From NCBI RefSeq assembly GCF_018219455.1, contig NZ_CP056122.1, forward strand, positions 1,488,001 to 1,552,000: a DNA stretch of 64,000 bases, given 5' to 3'. The DNA is from Moritella sp. 5 (GTDB lineage Bacteria > Pseudomonadota > Gammaproteobacteria > Enterobacterales > Moritellaceae). Positions 6,990 through 15,896 of the stretch are shown here, in pieces. The first letter of the stretch is position 1, and every line of letters begins with the position of its first letter. The notes beneath the pieces were generated by a model, which had not been told where the DNA came from, did no database searches, and saw only the letters and a program-made list of their open reading frames with translations. A program made the translations under genes and the position numbers.

Positions 6990-8587
6990 TGATGAAAACT
7001 AATTTCGAACGGATTATTATAAGCTATGGCTCTGAATCTGGTAATGCAGAGCGCTTGGCCAGACAGTTTTGCGAGCTACCCTTTCTATCTTCCGTTAAAT
7101 TGGAATTAGTTACTCTCAACAATTTAGTGATAAATGATTTATCCACCAAAGATTTGTTACTGGTGATCACCAGTACCTTTGGTGATGGGGAGCCTCCAGG
7201 CAATGCCGATGACTTTGCGTTACAGTTGGCAAGCCTTAACACTTTGGCTCCCTTTCAATATGCTATTTTTGCTTTAGGTGATGTAGCATATACCAATTTT
7301 TGTCAATTCGGCCAACAACTCGATGCGCAGTTACACGATAAAGGTGCTATCCGAGCTATTAATAGAGTAGACGCTGACTTGGATTATCGTAATTTTTTCA
7401 CACAATGGGTCGATACAGTCAATGCAGTGGTGGCAGGTGACGATACGATTGGTCATCAGTTAATGCTCAGAGTCGAGCCTTATAGTGAAACTAAGCCACA
7501 TCAAGCTAAAATAATTAATGTCACTCGCTTAAATTCCAGTTCTGCCGGTGTCTATAAGATAGATCTCGATATTGATGGCAGTGGAATGAATTATCGGGCC
7601 GGTGATTTATTATATGTAGTACCAAACCATAAATCTGAGTTACTACAAGATATTACAGACTGGTTTGGTGATGAACAGGCGTCACAACAATTACAGGGCA
7701 AAGAATTACGTTTGTTAAGCAAAAGCTTACTACGCACGCTAGCCAATAAATCAAATAATGCTAACTTAAAAGAAAAACTAAAGATCCGTAACAAAAAAGC
7801 ACTTGCCGATTACCTTTACGGTCGTGATGTTTTAGATGTATTACAGGATTGCGGAGAAGTAGGGTATATCACATTAAGCGAATTATGTGATGCATTATCA
7901 GAGCAAACGGCACGCGCTTATTCCATAGCATCCAGCGATCAAAATAGTGACGGTAAAAGTGCTTCGCAAGTCAGTTTATGTGTAAGAGATATCGCTTATG
8001 AACATGAAAATAGAATGCATTTTGGTACGATGAGCAACTGGTTGAGTCGTTGTGAACCTGGTGATATCGTTGATATATTCACTCGGTCTAATAAAGAATT
8101 TCACTTAGCTGATGAAATAGATACACCCGTCATAATGATCGGTGCAGGTACTGGGATAGCACCTTATATTGGTTTCTTACAGCAATTAGAGCGACAACAG
8201 AAAGCTCAAACTGAATTACAAATAAAATCAGAAACATTACTCATATTTGGAGAACGATATTCCAAGAAGGATTTTTTATATAAATCTGAACTTGAACATT
8301 GGTTAAGCGAAGGTGTTTTAAGTCAACTGGTTACAGTGTTTTCACGAGATCAAGAACAAAAGCGCTATGTGCAACATGCGATAATAGAACAAGGTGCTTT
8401 GGTTTGGTCCCTACTCCAACGTGATGCAACATTATACCTTTGTGGTAGTAAAGATAATTTAGCAAAAGCCATAGATAATGCACTTATTGAAGTAGTACAG
8501 CAGCACGGTAAATTATCATTTGATCAAGCTCAGAGCTATATTAATCAACTCACTGACACCGGGTATTACCGTCGGGATTTATATTAA
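6989..8587 (+). CDS. diflavin reductase, CysJ-like (flavodoxin + FAD + NADPH domains)
   Basis: A 532-residue electron-transfer flavoprotein that should pass electrons from NADPH through FAD to FMN and on to a partner. The FMN domain starts with ISYGSESGNAERLA (residues 11-24). The FAD motif RAYSIASS is at about 309-316, the NADPH motif GAGTGIAPYIGF follows, then YLCGSKDNLAKAID. It ends in the aromatic tail GYYRRDLY seen in CysJ. It is shorter than CysJ (about 600 residues), and no sulfite reductase haemoprotein gene (cysI) lies nearby. Sulfite reduction is therefore not implied. Two adjacent ATGs (6989, 6992) are possible; the first overlaps the PAS stop codon. The PAS protein may be its electron acceptor or sensor. 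Confidence 0.88.
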   Translation: MMKTNFERIIISYGSESGNAERLARQFCELPFLSSVKLELVTLNNLVINDLSTKDLLLVITSTFGDGEPPGNADDFALQLASLNTLAPFQYAIFALGDVAYTNFCQFGQQLDAQLHDKGAIRAINRVDADLDYRNFFTQWVDTVNAVVAGDDTIGHQLMLRVEPYSETKPHQAKIINVTRLNSSSAGVYKIDLDIDGSGMNYRAGDLLYVVPNHKSELLQDITDWFGDEQASQQLQGKELRLLSKSLLRTLANKSNNANLKEKLKIRNKKALADYLYGRDVLDVLQDCGEVGYITLSELCDALSEQTARAYSIASSDQNSDGKSASQVSLCVRDIAYEHENRMHFGTMSNWLSRCEPGDIVDIFTRSNKEFHLADEIDTPVIMIGAGTGIAPYIGFLQQLERQQKAQTELQIKSETLLIFGERYSKKDFLYKSELEHWLSEGVLSQLVTVFSRDQEQKRYVQHAIIEQGALVWSLLQRDATLYLCGSKDNLAKAIDNALIEVVQQHGKLSFDQAQSYINQLTDTGYYRRDLY

Positions 8588-8640
8588 GAACATGTCAATT
8601 AAAAACTAATATTTAATTATTTCTAAACCATATTACACAA

Positions 8641-8665
8641 GGACATTGAGTATATGACAATGTCC
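8641..8665. other. hairpin between reductase gene and ribA
   Basis: GGACATTG and CAATGTCC form a perfect eight-base stem with a nine-base loop. There is no T tract, so it is a weak terminator or an attenuation or processing site. Confidence 0.4.
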
Positions 8666-8704
8666 TCCCTAAAATTAATGATAAGTACACCGTATTGAGG
8701 ATAT

Positions 8705-9298
8705 ATGCCTGTTCGTTTTATTGAAACCTGTCGTTTACCAACCCCATTTGTTACTTTTGATATGCATGGCTTTGAAGATTTAGAAACTGGACAGGAGCAC
8801 GTGGCCCTAACACTCGGTGATTTTTCTGATTGCAAGCCTGTTTTAGCGAGAGTTCATTCAGAGTGCCTTACTGGGGATGCGCTATTTAGTATGCGTTGCG
8901 ACTGTGGATATCAGCTGAATGAAGCCATGGGGATGATTGCTGAAGAGGGCCGCGGTATTTTACTTTACCTTAGGCAGGAAGGGCGTGGGATAGGCTTATT
9001 GAATAAAATCCGAGCTTATAGCCTACAAGATCTGGGTGCAGATACCGTTGAAGCCAATGAGCGACTGGGTTTTTCTGCTGACCTTCGAGATTATGGTATA
9101 TGTCAGGGAATATTAAGCCATCTAAATATCTCAAAGTTAAAACTAATGACTAACAATCCTAGAAAAATTGAAGCCTTAAGTGAGTTTGGTATTGAAATTG
9201 TTGAGCGTGTATCGATTCAAGTGGGAAAGAACCCCCACAATGAAGGTTATCTGACCACTAAGGCAGAGAAATTAGGGCACTGGCTGAATAACGCATAG
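8705..9298 (+). CDS. ribA: GTP cyclohydrolase II (riboflavin biosynthesis)
   Basis: It converts GTP to 2,5-diamino-6-ribosylamino-4(3H)-pyrimidinone 5'-phosphate, formate and pyrophosphate, the first step towards riboflavin. The 197-residue length equals that of typical RibA. The zinc cysteines are C54, C65 and C67 in [17 protein letters not shown], the GTP-binding region is [16 protein letters not shown], and [10 protein letters not shown] and the C-terminal [10 protein letters not shown] motif are intact. There is no fused RibB domain. GAGG precedes the ATG. It follows the flavoprotein pair in the same orientation, which suggests flavin supply for them. I see no FMN riboswitch in the 117-base gap. 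Confidence 0.95.
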   Translation: MPVRFIETCRLPTPFVTFDMHGFEDLETGQEHVALTLGDFSDCKPVLARVHSECLTGDALFSMRCDCGYQLNEAMGMIAEEGRGILLYLRQEGRGIGLLNKIRAYSLQDLGADTVEANERLGFSADLRDYGICQGILSHLNISKLKLMTNNPRKIEALSEFGIEIVERVSIQVGKNPHNEGYLTTKAEKLGHWLNNA

Positions 9299-9885
9299 GA
9301 TTATGGATCCAGTTCAATTACGGTAGGCTGTTCAGCGCCCAAAAGACATCGTTCAGCAGCCTTCATAACTGTATTTCAGGGACCTATGGTTTAACGATTA
9401 CATCCTTGTAAGCTACTTACAAGGAACTATGCCAATTTTGAAACTACGATCTTCCCTTACGCCTGAATACCAAATAAAACAATCATCTAACTTTAGAGAG
9501 TTTATTTGTGGATTTGAGGTGAAATTTACATTATCTCTCAAAGAAAATGTGCCCACCACATTAGTTCCAGATACTCTACCATTAGAATGATAGCCTGAAA
9601 AACGATGTCGTCATCTTGTCCAATACCAGCTCCTAAAGGTGGAAGCGGGTGTTCTAAAGGTTGGGCTGGCTTCAATACAGCGGTTTCAATAAACACCCAA
9701 CGATTCGTTAAGGTCGGATCCAAATTTCACTAGCAACCGGTCTCGAGTGAGAAATTATGATATGACAAGTAGCTCCCACGCCTTATATGAGAATAAAACA
9801 TGGGTGAGATCTAACTCACAAAGGGACAGCTTCGTGTCAGTAGAGATAATTTTGACACGAATATGGCCATGTAAACATTCCGATC
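9299..9885. other. gene-poor region with a perfect hairpin and a possible gene shard
   Basis: About 590 bases without a convincing gene. At 9404-9424 CCTTGTAAG and CTTACAAGG form a perfect nine-base stem with a three-base loop. On the minus strand 9538-9723 an open stretch of 61 codons (containing NRWVFIETAVLKPAQP) has no good ribosome binding site. It could be the end of a decayed gene that I cannot identify. Confidence 0.4.
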
Positions 9886-10065
9886 TTAGTTAACTTTGTT
9901 ACCCATTTTATAATATGAAAATACAAAGTGAAGAGCTTCAGCCTGACTTTTACCTTCAGACATTAACCGTTCGATGTCTTCAACTATATTCTTTTGTACT
10001 TCTATTGGAGGTAAGTTTTCGATATCTAGATCAATATTCATAACATCTTCAATACTAATTTCCAT
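9886..10065 (-). CDS. small UPF0181 (YoaH-like) protein
   Basis: A 59-residue protein with a strong ribosome binding site (GAGGA, seven bases before the ATG). The core LPPIEVQKNIVEDIERLMSE, followed by GKSQAEALHFV, parallels E. coli YoaH (LP...EQQ.[20 protein letters not shown]), the type member of UPF0181. Function is unknown. The N-terminal 17 residues are acidic and specific to this copy, and it lacks the long C-terminal tail of YoaH. It is divergent from the ABC exporter gene across a 260-base gap, so shared regulation is possible but not shown. Confidence 0.75.
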   Translation of the reverse strand: MEISIEDVMNIDLDIENLPPIEVQKNIVEDIERLMSEGKSQAEALHFVFSYYKMGNKVN

Positions 10066-10176
10066 CTTTATTCCTCATGATTTATTTATTTTTTTAAATA
10101 ATCTAAGTTTAACATTTTACACATAATAGAATCCAGTATCCTCCGTTTTATCCACAGGCATTTACATTAATGCTTA

Positions 10177-10197
10177 TTCTTAATGCGTAATTAAGAA
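10177..10197. promoter_or_regulatory. palindrome in the divergent region before the exporter operon
   Basis: TTCTTAAT, GCGTA, ATTAAGAA: perfect eight-base arms located 130 bases before the exporter start. It may be an operator. No regulator gene is adjacent to name. Confidence 0.3.
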
Positions 10198-10326
10198 AGC
10201 TTTGATTCATTTATAAAAAACAAACATGCAAACAAGAATGATTAGTGTTAACATCCTAATGCTTTTGTAAAGCACCAATATTTCAATGTGTTGTTATCAT
10301 AACTCTAACAAGCAGTGTTGTTTATC

Positions 10327-11979
10327 ATGAACGCGAAGTTAATTCTGTCTTTATTAAAAGGTGACTATTCAAAATTTATAGTCGCAATATTTCTCAGTGC
10401 TTTAAGTGCTGCAGCAGGTGTATCAGTTATCGCATTTATTAATGAAGCGATTAGTCGATTAAGTGTCGGTGCTGATTTTCCAATCACTTTATTTTTTGTT
10501 CTCATATTCCTATTATTTGGACTAAGTTATATTTCTCAATCTCAGATTACTCGGTTAGGTCATCGTGTTGTATATGAGCTAAGGCTGAGTATTAGTCGCC
10601 GATTAATGAATATGTCTGTTGAGCGGATTGATCAGTTAGGGCAGCCAACTATTCTTGCGACTTTAACCAAAGACATAACCGCTATCAGCCAAGCGTTTAA
10701 TAGTTTACCTTTTGTTGTTTTTGGCGCGTCGGTTGTACTATTTACGTACGCGTATTTGTTTTGGTTGTCTGCGACATTTTTTATCGCAACGCTTGTGATG
10801 AGTACTGTATCGATTCTTTTCGGTCGCCGGCTAATGATCGCATCTCGTGATTATAAAAAACGAGTACGAGAAAATGATGACGTATTATTTGACAGTTATG
10901 ATGCCATGCTACAAGGCCGTAATGAGCTTAAATTAAGTCAAGAACGCCGTGCGTCTTTTTATCATTCTCAATTACAGCCTTCAGTAGAACAAGCGAGAAT
11001 CTTAGATACAAAAGCAGACCGACTTAATGTTCTAAATGGCAGTTGGATAAATACATCGGTATTACTTTTGATTGCACTTGTTTTACTTATGCATACCCAA
11101 TTCCAGATTGGGACATCGGAACAAGTGACTGGTTATGCATTGGCAATTCTGTTCTTGCGTTCGCCTTTAGCGGGATTTGTTGGTTCATTACCTGCGCTTA
11201 TCATTGGTTCTGTCGCTTATGCCAAAGTATCATCATTAGATTTAGCTGAAGACAAAAATGAACTGAATTCATTGCCTGCACTTCAGACGTCATGGAAAAC
11301 ACTTAAGCTAGACCAAGTTGAATATAATTACCCGAGTGAAGATGGCGAATCAGGTTTTTCCGTTGGGCCAATTCATTTAACTATTAATCAAGGCGAGTTG
11401 ATTTTCTGGGTCGGTGGGAATGGCTGTGGTAAGTCAACTTGCGCACGCCTGCTTACCGGTTTATATAGTGCACACCGTGGAACCATCACATTTTCTGATA
11501 CTGTGATTAATGAGCATAATATGGATTGGTATCGTAATCATTTTTCTGTGGTATTTGCTGATTTTTATTTATTTAAAAAAATTATTAATGAAAATGGGGT
11601 TAAGCCCGATCCAGAACTGGTTGAACATTACCTAACGAAACTCGCTTTAAATAATAAAGTTGAAGTTGTTGATGGTCGTCTTAGCACAACAGAGTTATCT
11701 CAAGGGCAACGCAAGCGTTTGGCATTATTATTGGCATACCTTGAAGATCGCAGCATCATTGTACTTGATGAATGGGCTGCCGATCAGGATCCTACCTTCC
11801 GACGTATTTTTTATACCGAGTTACTGCCAGAGCTTAAAGCGCGCGGTAAAACGATTATCGCCATTACACATGACGATCATTACTTCCACCTTGCAGATCA
11901 ATTATACCGTGTTGATGCAGGGCAACTATCCCTCGTTAAAAATGATGTGAATGAACTAACTATGGAGCAAGCTAGCTAA
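10327..11979 (+). CDS. cyclic-peptide-type ABC exporter (SyrD/PvdE-like), fused membrane and ATPase domains
   Basis: A half-transporter of 550 residues. The N-terminal 290 residues form about six membrane segments (GDYSKFIVAIFLSALSAAAG onward). The ATPase follows, with Walker A GGNGCGKST near residue 365, signature LSQGQRKRLALL and Walker B IIVLDEWAADQDP. The DEWAADQDP.FRR.FY string is characteristic of the cyclic-peptide exporter family that includes SyrD and PvdE, which moves peptide siderophores or lipopeptides out of the cytoplasm. The ATG at 10327 (MNAKLI) is favoured over a GTG at 10315; neither has a good ribosome binding site. It overlaps the next gene (TAATG). No NRPS or RiPP gene is in the window, so the cargo is unknown. 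Confidence 0.88.
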   Translation: MNAKLILSLLKGDYSKFIVAIFLSALSAAAGVSVIAFINEAISRLSVGADFPITLFFVLIFLLFGLSYISQSQITRLGHRVVYELRLSISRRLMNMSVERIDQLGQPTILATLTKDITAISQAFNSLPFVVFGASVVLFTYAYLFWLSATFFIATLVMSTVSILFGRRLMIASRDYKKRVRENDDVLFDSYDAMLQGRNELKLSQERRASFYHSQLQPSVEQARILDTKADRLNVLNGSWINTSVLLLIALVLLMHTQFQIGTSEQVTGYALAILFLRSPLAGFVGSLPALIIGSVAYAKVSSLDLAEDKNELNSLPALQTSWKTLKLDQVEYNYPSEDGESGFSVGPIHLTINQGELIFWVGGNGCGKSTCARLLTGLYSAHRGTITFSDTVINEHNMDWYRNHFSVVFADFYLFKKIINENGVKPDPELVEHYLTKLALNNKVEVVDGRLSTTELSQGQRKRLALLLAYLEDRSIIVLDEWAADQDPTFRRIFYTELLPELKARGKTIIAITHDDHYFHLADQLYRVDAGQLSLVKNDVNELTMEQAS

Positions 11980-13790
11980 TGGACATACAACAATCTATTC
12001 GTGGGTTATTAGGGGGCGCGTTAGTTTTAATCGCAACATTTAGTCACCCTGTGTTGGCCGAATATACCAGTCATGGTATCAGCTTGTATGGTGAACCAAA
12101 GTATACCGAGAACTTTAGCAATTTTGATTACGCGAATCCTAATGCGCCCAAACAAGGTGAGTTGGTGATGGCGGAAATGGGAAGCTTTGATTCTTTACAT
12201 CAATTTATCGATTTAGGTAAAAAACCGAGAGGATTATTCTGGCTTTATGATCGCCTAACTGTTCGTGGTCACGATAAAGATGAGATTAAAACACGTTATG
12301 GTTGGTTAGCTGAAAAGATGACAATTGCTGATGATTATTCTTCGGTTATTTACTTTCTAAGAAAAGAAGCAAAGTTTAGTGACGGTTATCCTGTTACTGC
12401 TGAAGATGTGGCGTACTCGTTAAATCTGTATCGTGAAAGTGGTTTAAGTAATATTAAATCACGTTTTAAAATGGTTAAGTCGGTTGAAGTTATTGATCCT
12501 TTGACGGTAAAGATTAATTTTGGTGGTGATGGTAGCCGTTTACAAATCTTAAACTCGGGTAACTTACCTGTATTGCCAAAGCATATCTGGCAACATAAAG
12601 ACTTTACGCAGCCATCGCTTGATATACCTATTGGTTCAGGCCCTTATAAAGTAACCTCGGTGGATCCTGGTCGCAGGATTGTGTATGAACTAAGAGATGA
12701 TTACTGGGGTAAAAACTTACCTGTTAATAAGGGTAAATATAACTTTAAGAATATCAAAGTAGAGTATTTCCGCGATCGTAATGCAGCAGTGCAAGCGCTT
12801 AAAACCAATGATGTAAATTATATTGCTGAAACGAATTTATTACGCTGGAATAAGTTATATCAAGGTGACGTTTTTAGCGCTGGAACGGTTGTTAAAGATA
12901 AGATTAATTATGACGCACCTTCTTTTGTTACGGCGATGGTATTTAATTTAAGACAGGCTAAATTTGATGACCGCAGAACGCGAGAAGCCTTGGTCACCGC
13001 ATTTGATTTTGAGTGGTTAAATGAAAAAGCATTTAATAATCAATACACTCGCGCTACAAGCCTGTTTAACAATAGCTTTTTGGCTGCAGAGGGATTACCC
13101 TCTGCACAGGAAAAAGCAATATTAATACCATTGTCTGCGCAATTGCCGGAACAGGTATTATCAAGTGAATTTACACTACCAAGCACAGATGGTTCAGGTC
13201 GTAACCGTAAGAATTTATTAAAAGCACAAGCCTTATTAAAAGAGGCAGGTTGGAAAGTTAAAAATAATAAGTTGGTCCATAGTGTGACGGGCGAGGTGAT
13301 GACGATTAACTTCTTATTACCATCGCCAGCCATGAAACCTGCAATCGGCGCTTATATTCAAACATTGAAAAAATTGGGTATTAGCTCAAACATAACAATC
13401 AAAACAGGTACTGAATATTATAAATTATTAATGCAACGTCAGTTTGATATGACCCCAAGTCAATATAAGGTTCGAATTCCGCCAAATACTGAGTTACGTT
13501 CATCACTTAAATCTGAATTTGCGGGTGTTGCTTCAAGTTATAATATCAGTGGTATTAAAGATCCTGCTATTGATAACCTTGTTGAAGGACTTGTTCAGTC
13601 AGACCGTTATGTGGATACGCAAGCATACGGACGCGCATTAGATCGGGTATTGAAATGGAATTATTACTATTTACCATTGTGGGCGCGTAACTTTCAGTTA
13701 GTTGCTTATCAGAACTATATTGAAAAACCGTTACAAGCACCAAAATATGGTTATGAAGTTGAATTCTGGTGGGATGAGCGCTCGAAGTAA
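11979..13790 (+). CDS. periplasmic oligopeptide-binding protein, YejA-like
   Basis: A 603-residue family-5 solute-binding protein with a signal peptide (cleavage near VLA-EYTSHG). The mature N-terminus (GISLYGEPKYTENFSNFDYANPNAPKQG) and features such as FSDGYPVTAEDV, GSGPYKV, FRDRNAAVQALK, AFDFEWLNEKAF and the end WNYYYLPLWARN follow E. coli YejA closely from memory. YejA feeds the YejBEF importer, known for uptake of peptides and the peptide-nucleotide antibiotic microcin C. The start codon overlaps the stop of the exporter gene, so export and import parts are translationally coupled. Ligand specificity cannot be read from sequence. Confidence 0.9.
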   Translation: MDIQQSIRGLLGGALVLIATFSHPVLAEYTSHGISLYGEPKYTENFSNFDYANPNAPKQGELVMAEMGSFDSLHQFIDLGKKPRGLFWLYDRLTVRGHDKDEIKTRYGWLAEKMTIADDYSSVIYFLRKEAKFSDGYPVTAEDVAYSLNLYRESGLSNIKSRFKMVKSVEVIDPLTVKINFGGDGSRLQILNSGNLPVLPKHIWQHKDFTQPSLDIPIGSGPYKVTSVDPGRRIVYELRDDYWGKNLPVNKGKYNFKNIKVEYFRDRNAAVQALKTNDVNYIAETNLLRWNKLYQGDVFSAGTVVKDKINYDAPSFVTAMVFNLRQAKFDDRRTREALVTAFDFEWLNEKAFNNQYTRATSLFNNSFLAAEGLPSAQEKAILIPLSAQLPEQVLSSEFTLPSTDGSGRNRKNLLKAQALLKEAGWKVKNNKLVHSVTGEVMTINFLLPSPAMKPAIGAYIQTLKKLGISSNITIKTGTEYYKLLMQRQFDMTPSQYKVRIPPNTELRSSLKSEFAGVASSYNISGIKDPAIDNLVEGLVQSDRYVDTQAYGRALDRVLKWNYYYLPLWARNFQLVAYQNYIEKPLQAPKYGYEVEFWWDERSK

Positions 13791-13791
13791 T

Positions 13792-14844
13792 ATGCTTAAT
13801 TTTTATTTTATTCGTCGTTTGCTGTTAGTATTTCCGACGCTGTTTATTATTATCTCGTTAAATTTTTTCTTGCTTCAGTGGTTGCCTGGTGGGCCTGTAG
13901 AGGCTGCCTTCGCCAAGCAGCAAGGTATTGATAGTTCGGCAAACGCGCTTTTCGATGAGACTGACCAAATAACGAATGGTCAGCTTATTGATGACCAGTT
14001 GCGAGACAAAATTGCGCGAGAATATGGTTTTGATAAGCCTATATGGCAACGCTATACTGAAACGCTCAGTCGTTATTTATCATTCGAATTAGGAAGCAGT
14101 TATTTTAGTAAGCGCCCTGTTACTGAATTAATTTTTTCTAAGCTTCCAGTTTCTTTATCCTTGGGGTTTTGGACTTTGTTCCTAACCTATTTAATCGCAA
14201 TACCATTAGGGGTGATGAAGGCGAATAAACAAGGTGGTATGTTTGATTCGACATCAAGCTTACTGCTGTTTATCGCTTATGCAGTGCCGACTTTTATTAT
14301 TGCTATTATGTTATTGATTTTATTTGCTGGTGGTGTTTTTAGCTGGTTTCCGCTGCGGGGACTGGTTTCTGCAAATCATGCTGATTTATCCGTTACAGGG
14401 CAGATCCTCGATTACTTTTGGCATTTATGTTTACCTGTTGCAGCCTGTGTTGCCAGTGGATTGGCTTCGTTAACTGTCTTAACACGTAATTCTATTATTG
14501 ACCAAATGGCTCAACCTTATTTAGATACGGCTATTTGCATGGGGGAAAGTCGGACAAGCGCAATTTTCAATCATGTATTACCTAATAGTATCTTAGTGAT
14601 CGTAGCTCGCTTACCTTCAGATTTACTGTCTATTTTTATTGGTGGCACCTTGCTCGTTGAAATCGTATTTTCATTAGATGGTGTTGCATTGTTAGGTTTT
14701 GAGGCGTTATTGGAACGAGATTACCCAGTGGTATTAGGTATTCTATATTGTTATTCGTTACTGGGTCTTGTTTTGAATTTGGTTGGTGATTTAATATATC
14801 GTTGGGTTGATCCTCGCGTTGATTTTTCCGAGGTGAACGGATGA
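13792..14844 (+). CDS. peptide ABC importer permease, YejB-like
   Basis: A 350-residue inner-membrane permease starting MLNFYFIRRLLLVFPTLFII, the usual opening of DppB/YejB permeases. The large periplasmic loop after the first segment, the LSRYLSFELGSSYFSKRPVTE region and the EAA-like loop (YLDTAICMGESRTSAIFNHVLPNS) are present. An in-frame upstream ATG at 13702 would overlap the binding-protein gene. The ATG at 13792, two bases after its stop, gives the canonical N-terminus. It overlaps the next permease gene by four bases (ATGA). Confidence 0.9.
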   Translation: MLNFYFIRRLLLVFPTLFIIISLNFFLLQWLPGGPVEAAFAKQQGIDSSANALFDETDQITNGQLIDDQLRDKIAREYGFDKPIWQRYTETLSRYLSFELGSSYFSKRPVTELIFSKLPVSLSLGFWTLFLTYLIAIPLGVMKANKQGGMFDSTSSLLLFIAYAVPTFIIAIMLLILFAGGVFSWFPLRGLVSANHADLSVTGQILDYFWHLCLPVAACVASGLASLTVLTRNSIIDQMAQPYLDTAICMGESRTSAIFNHVLPNSILVIVARLPSDLLSIFIGGTLLVEIVFSLDGVALLGFEALLERDYPVVLGILYCYSLLGLVLNLVGDLIYRWVDPRVDFSEVNG

Positions 14845-15896
14845 TGGATATTAGCCAAGATGATGTAAATTTACCTGATAATTCAAAGAAGAACAGCCGT
14901 CGATTGAGTACACTAAAACGAGGTAAATACGCAGCGATTATCTTTTTAATATTGTTCTTTGTTAGTCTGTTTGCAGAATTAATCGCGAATGATAAACCGC
15001 TACTTATTAGCTATAAAGGAGAGTTGTTTTTTCCTATTTTAGTCAGTTATCCCGAAACTCAGTTTGGTGGCGATTTTGATTCAGAAGCGGACTATACCGA
15101 TCCTTTTTTGAGTGAACAGATTGCAAAGCAAGGCTGGGCGTTATGGCCATTTGTGCATTACAGCTACAGTACCATTAATTATGAGCTTAGTTATCCGTCA
15201 CCTCCAACATCCGAAAACTGGTTAGGATTGGATGATCAGGGACGAGATGTTTTTGCTCGGCTTCTTTATGGTATACGTATTAGCCTTGGATTCTCCTTCT
15301 TTATTACTGTCAATATTGCCTTGTTAGCGTTAGTTGCAGGTACGTTACAAGGGTATTTTGGTGGGGTAGTTGATCTGTTTGGTCAGCGTGTTAGCGAAAT
15401 TTGGGGCTCGGTTCCCGTGATGTTTGTTGTGATGATTGTATCGAGTCTTATTCAGCCTAGTTTCTTCACCTTAAGTATGATTCTGGCCTTGTTTGGTTGG
15501 CATTATTTAGCGCAGTTAGTTCGAGCCGAAGTATTAAGAACACGTCAGTTGGAATATATCCAGTCGGCGCTTATTGTTGGTGTTCCTGATTGGCGAGTAA
15601 TTTGGCGACACATTATGCCAAATGCACTTATTGCTACATTAAGTAGTTTGCCGTTTGTATTTTCTGGGGCTTTAGGTTCGCTAATTACGTTAGATTTTTT
15701 GGGGTTCGGATTACCTGTCGGTTACCCTTCTTTGGGGGAGTTGATTTCGCAAGGTAAAAACAACTTGCACGCCCCTTGGTTAGGGTTAACGGGCTGTGGT
15801 GCTATTTTACTCATTGTGACATTAGTCGTGCTGATGAGTGAAGCAATACAAGAATGGTTGAGCCCTTATAAGGATAAAGATCATGCTGAAGGTTGA
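14841..15896 (+). CDS. peptide ABC importer permease, YejE-like
   Basis: A 351-residue second permease. It has a charged 25-residue N-terminus, a first membrane segment (YAAIIFLILFFVSLFAELIA), then the large periplasmic region typical of YejE (KPLLISYKGELFFPILVSYPETQFGG). WLGLDDQGRDVFARLLYGIRISLGF begins the conserved permease core. The ATPase-contact loop is SALIVGVPDWRVIWRHIMPNA. It overlaps the ATPase gene by 14 bases. With the YejB-like subunit it should form the heterodimeric channel. Confidence 0.92.
   Translation: MMDISQDDVNLPDNSKKNSRRLSTLKRGKYAAIIFLILFFVSLFAELIANDKPLLISYKGELFFPILVSYPETQFGGDFDSEADYTDPFLSEQIAKQGWALWPFVHYSYSTINYELSYPSPPTSENWLGLDDQGRDVFARLLYGIRISLGFSFFITVNIALLALVAGTLQGYFGGVVDLFGQRVSEIWGSVPVMFVVMIVSSLIQPSFFTLSMILALFGWHYLAQLVRAEVLRTRQLEYIQSALIVGVPDWRVIWRHIMPNALIATLSSLPFVFSGALGSLITLDFLGFGLPVGYPSLGELISQGKNNLHAPWLGLTGCGAILLIVTLVVLMSEAIQEWLSPYKDKDHAEG

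Noticed and set aside
8588-8704. FMN riboswitch before ribA
   Set aside because: The gap is only 117 bases and holds one simple hairpin. None of the conserved riboswitch segments was recognised.
9886-10065. RiPP precursor peptide for the neighbouring cyclic-peptide exporter
   Set aside because: There is no double-glycine or similar leader cut site and no modification enzyme. The sequence fits the UPF0181 family better.
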